This document shows positions 16,195-21,131 of a DNA stretch of 21,131 bases, one piece after another. The notes beneath the pieces were generated by a model. The model was not told the DNA's origin. It saw nothing but the letters and a program-made list of their open reading frames with translations, and made no database searches. The first letter of the stretch is position 1; each line of letters starts with the position of its first letter. The position numbers were made by a program, and so were the translations under genes. Source of the stretch: a virus; the IMG/VR virus record IMGVR_UViG_3300006793_000354, positions 1 to 21,131 of that record; one strand, given 5' to 3'.

Positions 16195-18033
16195 TCAAAG
16201 CCTCTGTATTGCAATTTTACTTGGGATATTTGATATTTCGTAAAAGTAAGCAAATTCAAAATCTTGGAGATTATAGTCTTGAGTTTGTATAAGGTTATCT
16301 TCTAATCTATAATCCGGATTCCAAACTATAAAGCTTAAATTTGGTGTAACGTTATCACCATTTACAGTGTCTATGCTAATAACACCATCGATGTTAAGTA
16401 TATCTCTCGATATATTACCTGTCTCTACATTACCCCCTAACTGTATAAGATCAAAATATTTTAAAAATATGTTAAGAACTTTTGTTCTTATTGAGCTACT
16501 ACTCGCTGCAATATTCTGATCAACACTCAAACGTATAAACGAGTCATTAATTATATCATCTAATTTATCAGGATCGTCTTGTATTGCTGAGCTACCTACC
16601 CCAAAGCTGATAGCTTTAAATATTGGATCTGCAACTACGACATTATGAGTCACGTCCTTTTTATCTATACAAAAATTACTTATTATTTGCTTTTGAGCGG
16701 GATTTAAGTAATTGGGTATTTGTTCGTTTATTACTGGTTGGTTAGACGGTACAGTATAAACATAGACGTTATTAAAATTAGTTGATGTAGAAAATCCTAC
16801 TTGACTTAGCAATACCCGTCCATCATCGTTAGGTCGATCTAACCCGATTCTATTAAAATACCGTAGATATTGGCCAGTGTAATCGTTATTATCAAGTACC
16901 TTGACATCTTTAGTTATATTATTAAAGCTACGATTAATTTGTGTCTCATAATCCGTCTTTGAAACTAACCTGTTTTGTGTTGAAAAGATTTTAGGTGCGT
17001 TATCGCGTATTTGATCAACCGTTTCAGCTTTTTTAACTGGAGTTGATTGATATTGGTTTGATATAAGTATGTTATTTTTATTAGAAGTACCTATAAGATT
17101 TGTACCTTCATCATAAATGTAATTAGATATTGTATTAAACGAAGGTGATGAATAAAAATTAAAGGTAGCGTTAGTTATAGAATTAGGACTAGCTATAGCT
17201 ATTTCATTGTTAGATGTGATATAAAATATTAAAACAGTATCATTAGCGTTTAACTTTCTACCGTTACTATTATTACCAAATCGGAAATCATAGTTTCCAT
17301 TCTCGTTAAACTTTTTTTCATAAGAGGTAGCAGTAGGTGACTCTAAAAATAACGAAACTGACTCCTTCCATTCAGACCAAACCAATGTATCAACATCTTT
17401 AACAAATACTCTAAATGTATTATCTGATATAAACTGCTTATCGTTAACTGTTCTTGTTGGTTCAACTATTTGTTGTGTAGTGAATGTATCGACTAAAGTT
17501 ATAGTTTCATAAGGCTCGCCTATTGCGCTATACCTAGCTTCTGTTATTGCTCCTTGATATAAAGTATTATTACTTACTGATACTGCCTCTAATACAGTAT
17601 CTGTTATCTTTTGAAATGTTATATCATCTAGAGTTGAGTATGTAAATCCATTAACATCTACTGAAGAAAAGCGAGGAACTGTATAAACATTAGAATTTAA
17701 ATTACGTACGTCTAAATTAAAGTTAAGTAGTGATGTTTGATCTCCTTGAGGCTTGTAACCAATATTAGAAACAAGCTTGCTCATATTATCATAAATAGTT
17801 GCGGTATTAAATGTTGACTCGTTAGAGGTAGTATTAAGCTGAAATAGTAATACGTGATACATATACGAGACAACATCAATAAAAGCGCTGAAGTTAGAAC
17901 CTTCAAAATTTTGATCTGTGAATGTTTCGTTCTCGTTTAACCTATCTATGATTAACGACTTAAGACTAGTCGCATCAAAGCTAAGATACGCATTTTTCGG
18001 TAATTTATAATCTGTAAAATTTTCTAAACTCAT
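16195..18033 (-). CDS. 6: Baseplate wedge protein, gp6-like (612 aa)
   Basis: This protein matches the T4 gp6/Baseplate_J-like pattern: FEGSNFSAFIDVVSYMYHVL (43-62), NESTFNTATIYDNMSKLVSN (71-90) and IGYKPQG (91-97) near the N-terminus, then FRFGNNSNGRKLN (250-262), and NRLVSKTDYETQINRSFNNI (354-373), which resembles the conserved asparagine-arginine/DYE segment of this superfamily. Its length of 612 aa is close to T4 gp6 (660 aa). In T4, gp6 dimers link the baseplate wedges into a ring around the hub and undergo the conformational change on contraction; the same role is expected. The ATG overlaps the TGA of gp25 (ATGA), so the two wedge components are probably translated in coupled fashion; AAGGAAGG also lies about 12 bases before the ATG. 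Confidence 0.9.
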   Translation of the reverse strand: MSLENFTDYKLPKNAYLSFDATSLKSLIIDRLNENETFTDQNFEGSNFSAFIDVVSYMYHVLLFQLNTTSNESTFNTATIYDNMSKLVSNIGYKPQGDQTSLLNFNLDVRNLNSNVYTVPRFSSVDVNGFTYSTLDDITFQKITDTVLEAVSVSNNTLYQGAITEARYSAIGEPYETITLVDTFTTQQIVEPTRTVNDKQFISDNTFRVFVKDVDTLVWSEWKESVSLFLESPTATSYEKKFNENGNYDFRFGNNSNGRKLNANDTVLIFYITSNNEIAIASPNSITNATFNFYSSPSFNTISNYIYDEGTNLIGTSNKNNILISNQYQSTPVKKAETVDQIRDNAPKIFSTQNRLVSKTDYETQINRSFNNITKDVKVLDNNDYTGQYLRYFNRIGLDRPNDDGRVLLSQVGFSTSTNFNNVYVYTVPSNQPVINEQIPNYLNPAQKQIISNFCIDKKDVTHNVVVADPIFKAISFGVGSSAIQDDPDKLDDIINDSFIRLSVDQNIAASSSSIRTKVLNIFLKYFDLIQLGGNVETGNISRDILNIDGVISIDTVNGDNVTPNLSFIVWNPDYRLEDNLIQTQDYNLQDFEFAYFYEISNIPSKIAIQRL

Positions 18034-18515
18034 ACTACTACGTATCCTTCCTTATTTAATGTTGCGTTTAATGATAAATTGTAAATATCTAAATCTGGTA
18101 TTGAAAATCCAATCGATATACGGTACTCATTTTCATCTGGTATACCTTTAATTTCCATACCGTTAAGTTTAACTCTAGGCTCTTGAACTCCTAAACTATT
18201 GTATATATCTAAGCCAATAAAGTAAGAAATTGTGTTACTAACATTTTCAAACAAATAACTTCTTAGATCTAGTCCGATAGTTGGGTTAAGTAATTTCTGA
18301 CCAGGTGTTGTTGTAAGTATATTTTTAACCGAATTAATAATAGCAGAGCCGTCCTGTAATTCAGATAAATCATTAGGTTCCGTTTTTGAATATAACTCTT
18401 TCTTAGTATATCGACCAAAAGAAAGATCTAGATCTATATCTTTATACAGATAACCATTCTCTAAAGAGTTTACCTCGGTAGTAGATTGTTTTAAGTTATC
18501 TAAGCGTATAGCCAT
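18030..18515 (-). CDS. 25: Baseplate wedge protein gp25, GPW/gp25 family (161 aa)
   Basis: The protein has the hallmark segment of the GPW/gp25 family: IINSVKNILTTTPGQKLLNP (59-78) followed by TIGLDLRSYLFENV (79-92), and a beta C-terminus (VKLNGMEIKGIPDENEYRIS). It is somewhat longer than T4 gp25 (132 aa) through an N-terminal extension of about 25 residues. In T4 gp25 sits in the inner wedge, next to gp6 and gp53, and helps nucleate the sheath; the same role is expected. The gene is followed by gp6 with an ATGA overlap, the order known from T4-like phages. ATTAAATA precedes the ATG by 6 bases. Confidence 0.92.
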   Translation of the reverse strand: MAIRLDNLKQSTTEVNSLENGYLYKDIDLDLSFGRYTKKELYSKTEPNDLSELQDGSAIINSVKNILTTTPGQKLLNPTIGLDLRSYLFENVSNTISYFIGLDIYNSLGVQEPRVKLNGMEIKGIPDENEYRISIGFSIPDLDIYNLSLNATLNKEGYVVV

Positions 18516-18521
18516 TTATAT

Positions 18522-18529
18522 TATTTAAT
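18522..18529 (-). promoter_or_regulatory. ATTAAATA start-proximal motif before gp25
   Basis: ATTAAATA on the minus strand lies in the 41-base gap between the 140-aa gene and gp25, ending 6 bases before the ATG. No Shine-Dalgarno sequence is visible in this gap. Confidence 0.45.
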
Positions 18530-18556
18530 CGTGTATGCTGTTACGCGTAATTAATC

Positions 18557-18979
18557 TTACCACTTCTTACAGCTCCAGTAACCAGCAGAAAACTTATCTT
18601 TCTTTTGATCACACTTATGACGAGCTCTAAATGATTTGCGTCGCTTTGGATTGCTCTTCTTAATTCTCATGTTTGGATCACCAAAGCGGACAATCTTCTC
18701 TTTACCATTCTTACAAGCCTTAACAACAAACTTTTTACTACCTCCACGCTTGGGCGAGTTACACTTCATACGGTCCTTATCGATCTTACCTTCAGCATCT
18801 TCCTCTTCATTATTCTCATTAGGATTTTTGTATGTAGGATCTGAACGATACTTAGGACCCCCATCACCATCAGCATCTGCGTCACCAGATTTTAAAGCAC
18901 CTCTAGAGGTATAATGTTTACCTTTTGGAGCTTCTTTTGCTTCTCTAAGTAATTTTTCAACTAAATCATCAAATTGCAT
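18557..18979 (-). CDS. Basic Cys-containing conserved phage protein (140 aa)
   Basis: Function is not known. Residues 1-20 are a helix-like start (MQFDDLVEKLLREAKEAPKG), 30-70 are an acidic, Asp- and Asn-rich linker, and 71-140 are strongly basic with four cysteines (73, 89, 123, 137) and four aromatic or Trp-rich end residues. The C-terminal signature runs NPKRRKSFRARHKCDQKKDK (110-129) then SAGYWSCKKW; this RKSFRARH...YWSCKxW pattern recurs, from memory, in small proteins of marine T4-like phages. The Cys/His spacing could suit metal binding or a disulphide-stabilised fold, and the basic surface suits nucleic-acid or capsid contact; both are inference. It is the first gene of the leftward block, under an exact TATAAATA late octamer, and starts 32 bases from the rightward gene. 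Confidence 0.82.
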   Translation of the reverse strand: MQFDDLVEKLLREAKEAPKGKHYTSRGALKSGDADADGDGGPKYRSDPTYKNPNENNEEEDAEGKIDKDRMKCNSPKRGGSKKFVVKACKNGKEKIVRFGDPNMRIKKSNPKRRKSFRARHKCDQKKDKFSAGYWSCKKW

Positions 18980-18984
18980 ATTAA

Positions 18985-18992
18985 TATTTATA
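18985..18992 (-). promoter_or_regulatory. T4-type late promoter octamer TATAAATA (leftward)
   Basis: An exact TATAAATA lies 5 bases before the ATG at 18979, heading the leftward virion block. It matches the T4 late consensus recognised by gp55-type sigma factors. Transcription would start at or very near the start codon. Confidence 0.65.
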
Positions 18993-18998
18993 GGACAG

Positions 18999-19006
18999 CA
19001 TAAATA
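18999..19006 (+). promoter_or_regulatory. Late promoter octamer CATAAATA (rightward)
   Basis: CATAAATA ends 5 bases before the ATG at 19012. It differs by one base from TATAAATA and fits the NATAAATA form described for late promoters of marine T4-like phages. It is in mirror image to the leftward octamer. Confidence 0.6.
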
Positions 19007-19011
19007 TTAAT

Positions 19012-19467
19012 ATGGCTAAACAACATAATAATTTTAAAAACGATATGGAAAGGCTAAATGAAGCCTATAGTAATATCAATAAAGTTAATAGCGAAGAGAT
19101 TCTTCAAGAATCTGCGGATGCTTCTAACCCTGTCGAAGACGGTACCCCTGCTTATAAAGGTGGTAACGTTGAACACGATTGAGCATCTCACATTAAAGCT
19201 CCTCCGTTTGGGGAGTCAATTAAGAAGATCCTTCACCACAATCTCACTGAAGAAGGTATAGTAGAAGAGTACTATGTAGAGCACAATGGCAAACTTGTCG
19301 GTGTTGTTGCAGAGAGTGTAGAAGTTGTTATGCTTCAAGAGCATGATGAAGAAGAGCCTGAAAAGGAAGATGAAGAAAAAGAAGAAGATGAAGAGACTCT
19401 AAGCGAAGGTAAAAGTCCTAAGCATGGTGCTCGTCCTAAGCTTCAAGGTGTAAAGGTTTACAGATAA
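19012..19467 (+). pseudogene. Acidic small-protein gene interrupted by an in-frame TGA
   Basis: The frame from ATG 19012 runs 56 codons, meets TGA at 19180-19182, and then stays open for another 94 codons to TAA at 19465-19467. Read through, it gives 151 residues: a polar helical start (NFKNDMERLNEAYSNINKVN), then NVEHD-stop-ASHIKAPPFGE, a beta-type segment (EEGIVEEYYVEHNGKLVGVV, 81-100), and a Glu/Asp-rich tail (110-133) ending GARPKLQGVKVYR. There is no in-frame ATG, GTG or TTG between the TGA and codon 107, so the second half is not an independent gene. The middle segment resembles, from memory, small phage proteins with an xWASHxxH...G pattern, where Trp fills the position of the TGA. It may be a nonsense mutation, a sequencing or assembly error, or programmed readthrough. 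If not read through, only a 56-residue peptide is made. Function is unknown. Confidence 0.75.
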
Positions 19468-19490
19468 TTAAGGATAAAGCTCATTTGTAG

Positions 19491-19498
19491 CATAAATA
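19491..19498 (+). promoter_or_regulatory. Late promoter octamer CATAAATA (rightward)
   Basis: CATAAATA ends 5 bases before the ATG at 19504, in the 36-base gap after the TGA-interrupted gene. The context GCATAAATAT is the same as at 19012, suggesting the two rightward genes each have their own late promoter. Confidence 0.6.
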
Positions 19499-19503
19499 TA
19501 AGT

Positions 19504-20067
19504 ATGGCTAGAGAAAAGAAATTTGTACCTCTGTTTGAGGAGTACATGAGTCGCTATGAACGAGGTGGATTCTTGGTTGGTGATGTCTTTAAGTTTAATG
19601 ATAACTTTAAAAGCGAAGAAGCTTATAAAGCGTTAGGTGATAACGTTAAAGGAGTTATTGATCAGATGATTGATTCTGGTTTACATATTAGAGTCACTAA
19701 CATTAAGAACGAAGATCCTACTAGATTTCCTGGTAGTAATCAAAACTCTCAACTCGAGCCATTCTTAGAGATAGGTTTAGATACAGGTGGTGGTAGATAT
19801 ACACATAAAGTATCTATTCCATGTTGCTGCGGTGAGCCTGTCAAATACGCGCCTAACTTACTTCCAATACCTGACGCTATGCGCCGTAAGGATAATGTAA
19901 ACATTAAGCCTAAAGAAGTAGAAGAAGATGAAGAGAATTTATCTAATAAGACAGATAAAGGTAACGGGGAATTAAGTCAGACGGAGTTAAAACTACCTAC
20001 TGATAACACAACATTACCTAACTCAACTCAAGCCCACACTGTAAATTACTTACAAGGGTTGAAGTAA
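19504..20067 (+). CDS. Conserved phage protein of unknown function (187 aa)
   Basis: The first 120 residues look like a compact alpha/beta domain: FEEYMSRYERGGFLVGDVFK (11-30), then FNDNFKSEEAYKALGDNVKG, VIDQMIDSGLHIRVTNIKNE, and a beta segment GGGRYTHKVSIPCCCGEPVK (75-94). The run CCCGEP and the following YAPNLLPIPDAM could bind metal or form a tight loop. Residues 125-187 form a polar, acidic, probably disordered tail (VEEDEENLSNKTDKGNGELS). The RGGFLVGD...FNDNF pattern is remembered from small proteins of marine T4-like phages, but no function is attached to it. No signal peptide or membrane segment is seen. It has its own CATAAATA octamer and ends before a bidirectional terminator. A virion or late-stage role is suggested only by the late-type promoter. 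Confidence 0.8.
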   Translation: MAREKKFVPLFEEYMSRYERGGFLVGDVFKFNDNFKSEEAYKALGDNVKGVIDQMIDSGLHIRVTNIKNEDPTRFPGSNQNSQLEPFLEIGLDTGGGRYTHKVSIPCCCGEPVKYAPNLLPIPDAMRRKDNVNIKPKEVEEDEENLSNKTDKGNGELSQTELKLPTDNTTLPNSTQAHTVNYLQGLK

Positions 20068-20088
20068 GACCAATAACCTTTTATAAAG

Positions 20089-20115
20089 AAAGAGGAGCTA
20101 TAGCTCCTCTTTTTT
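20089..20115. terminator. Bidirectional rho-independent terminator
   Basis: The 24-base perfect palindrome AAAGAGGAGCTATAGCTCCTCTTT (20089-20112) is written here as its two halves, AAAGAGGAGCTA and TAGCTCCTCTTT. On the plus strand it is followed by further T residues to 20115, giving a hairpin plus U-tract. On the minus strand the hairpin is followed by TCTTTATAA, a weaker tract. It lies between the converging 187-aa and clamp-loader genes and overlaps the clamp-loader stop codon at 20114-20116. Confidence 0.85.
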
Positions 20116-21034
20116 ATTGCGCACGTTCAAGATTGACTAAGCACGCAAATGCATTAATTTCTTTATCAATTACGAATGCGCTTTTATAGAGATGCTCGGC
20201 TATAATGGCTATCATCTCTTTCTTTTTCATATCTGCTATATCTTGATCGTAAAGGTAGTCAAGAAAGTTAGCTAGTAACGTATCATAATCACCTTGGAAT
20301 CTATCCTCATTCTCGATGAGATACTTACGTACACCTAACGAGTCTTTTTGTACCCCTTCGAAGATTTTTTGAAGTAACTCGCTGTCACTCCCGTTACTAT
20401 CAATGCAAAGCTCATTATCAATAACCGACTTTTGCAGCTCATTGATAGTTTTTCTGAGGTCAGGGAAGTACCTTTTAACCAGCATGACAAATTTTTTCTT
20501 TTGCTCATCACTTATATTTATGTTTTCTTGTTGTAGTATATTGTAACATCTTTTAACAGCTTGATCGATTACGGGTTTAAGATCTAATGATTGACATCTA
20601 GACTGTAGCGCAGGTATAATCTTATGTTTGTAGTTAGCAGTAAGAATAAACCGGCAGTACTTAGCGTACGTCTCCATAGTATTACGAAGCGCAGCCTGTG
20701 CCTGAGAGGTTAGCCCGTCAGCCTCGTCTAGAATTACTACTTTTATACCCCCATCGAAGGACTTAGTCTGAGCGAAGTTAGTAATGTTATGACGTATAAC
20801 ATCGATACCTGATTCATCAGAGGCATTAATGTAAAGATAGTTACAATTCAGCACATCATTAACTAGAATACGAGCTAGCGTTGTCTTTCCAGTACCTGGA
20901 CTACCAACAAACAGCAAGTTAGGTATCTCACCTTTAAACTGCTTGACCACTCTTAATGACTTATCATCAAGAATAAGATCTTCCAGTTTATGCGGTCTAT
21001 ACTTCTCAACCCAAATCTTATCAAACTCAACCAT
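20114..21034 (-). CDS. 44: Sliding-clamp loader ATPase subunit, gp44/RFC-like (306 aa)
   Basis: This AAA+ ATPase has the RFC-box start WVEKYRPHKLEDLI (8-21), Walker A GSPGTGKTT (44-52), Walker B VVILDEADG (99-107) with the DEAD tetrad at 103-106, sensor 1 LTANYKHK (131-138) and the SRC motif SRCQS (145-149) with the arginine finger. Its length of 306 aa is close to T4 gp44 (319 aa). Together with a small gp62-type subunit it would load the gp45 sliding clamp onto primer-template DNA at the fork. The C-terminal half is helical, as in the clamp-loader collar. The ATG follows the dUTPase stop by 3 bases, with AGGT-like bases about 12 before it inside the dUTPase end, so the two are probably in one leftward operon ending at the terminator just after the stop. 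Confidence 0.95.
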   Translation of the reverse strand: MVEFDKIWVEKYRPHKLEDLILDDKSLRVVKQFKGEIPNLLFVGSPGTGKTTLARILVNDVLNCNYLYINASDESGIDVIRHNITNFAQTKSFDGGIKVVILDEADGLTSQAQAALRNTMETYAKYCRFILTANYKHKIIPALQSRCQSLDLKPVIDQAVKRCYNILQQENINISDEQKKKFVMLVKRYFPDLRKTINELQKSVIDNELCIDSNGSDSELLQKIFEGVQKDSLGVRKYLIENEDRFQGDYDTLLANFLDYLYDQDIADMKKKEMIAIIAEHLYKSAFVIDKEINAFACLVNLERAQ

Positions 21035-21037
21035 AGC

Positions 21038-21131
21038 TTACTTACCTGAACTACCGAAGCCTTTCTCGCCTCGCTCTGACTCTACAACATCACCTTCAGT
21101 CACGATTACATCATGATTAGTATAAACTACA
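21038..21131 (-). CDS. dut: dUTPase, C-terminal end only
   Basis: Only the last 30 residues and the stop (21038-21040) are inside the window; the 5' part lies beyond the right edge. They end in ESERGEKGFGSSGK, which is the motif V of trimeric dUTPases (RGxxGFGST/SG), the flexible arm that closes over the bound nucleotide with Phe stacking on the uracil. The enzyme splits dUTP to dUMP and pyrophosphate, keeping uracil out of phage DNA and feeding dTMP synthesis. The stop is 3 bases upstream of the clamp-loader ATG, so the genes are likely co-transcribed. The family call is firm despite the short segment because motif V is distinctive. Confidence 0.88.
   Translation of the reverse strand, partial: VVYTNHDVIVTEGDVVESERGEKGFGSSGK

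Larger units (their letters stand above)
18977..19014. repeat. Near-perfect inverted repeat with back-to-back late promoters and both start codons
   Basis: The left arm 18977-18992 and right arm 18999-19014 are 16-base inverted copies, 15 of 16 identical, separated by GGACAG. Each arm reads (T/C)ATAAATATTAATATG outward, holding a late octamer, a 5-base spacer and the ATG of one of the two divergent genes. Confidence 0.85.

Noticed and set aside
19058-19261. A 67-codon plus-strand frame overlapping the TGA-interrupted gene in another phase.
   Set aside because: It begins inside the interrupted gene, lacks an upstream motif, and ends where the main frame continues; it could not restore the frame after the TGA in a natural way.
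19012-19467. Genome-wide recoding of TGA as Trp, to explain the in-frame TGA.
   Set aside because: All other genes here use TGG for Trp many times and none contains an in-frame TGA; three genes end in TGA at neat ATGA overlaps. One isolated TGA does not support a changed code. Selenocysteine was also set aside, because no Cys-like active site or supporting context is seen.

Overview
The window is a segment of a tailed-phage genome, most likely a T4-like myovirus of AT-rich, probably marine, character. It contains a GPW/gp25-type baseplate protein next to a gp6-type baseplate wedge protein, a long run of large fibre and baseplate proteins rich in Asn, Asp, Ser and Thr, tail-collar domains, an RFC/gp44-type clamp-loader ATPase and the C-terminal end of a dUTPase. 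Genes are packed almost without gaps, several share ATGA overlaps, and T4-type late-promoter octamers (TATAAATA or CATAAATA) sit just before start codons. The host cannot be named from this sequence. No tRNA, CRISPR array, integrase or insertion sequence was seen.

Layout. Positions 1-18979 are a leftward (minus-strand) virion block. In transcription order it holds a basic Cys-containing 140-residue protein, gp25, gp6, a PKD-domain protein (711 aa), a 973-residue protein, a PKD-like 172-residue protein, a 1112-residue protein with two LamG-like segments around a propeller-like middle, a 636-residue NHL-propeller protein, a collar/gp10-C-like fibre (197 aa), two fibre proteins sharing an N-terminal module (338 and 536 aa, the second with a collar domain and a glycine-rich tip), two small unknown genes (54 and 71 codons), and a gene cut by the window edge that encodes a trypsin-like serine protease fused to an L-type-lectin-like domain. 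Positions 19012-20067 carry two rightward genes: an acidic small-protein gene interrupted by one in-frame TGA, and a 187-residue unknown. A bidirectional terminator at about 20089-20115 separates them from the leftward dUTPase and clamp-loader genes (20114 to the right edge), which belong to nucleotide metabolism and replication.

How the parts fit: gp25 and gp6 build the baseplate wedge; the following genes probably build the baseplate periphery and an elaborate adhesion apparatus whose domains (PKD, LamG, NHL propeller, collar, Gly-rich tip, lectin) suit binding of host-surface or extracellular polymers. The protease-lectin protein would add a proteolytic activity to that apparatus. Gene starts fall mostly into two groups: those with a TAAATA-core motif 5-9 bases upstream and no room for a normal Shine-Dalgarno sequence, and those that overlap the previous stop codon. 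This suggests that late promoters and translational coupling share the work of expressing the block.

The points most worth a second look are the protease-lectin protein, the TGA-interrupted gene at 19012-19467, and the near-perfect inverted repeat (18977-19014) that holds two back-to-back late promoters and both start codons.
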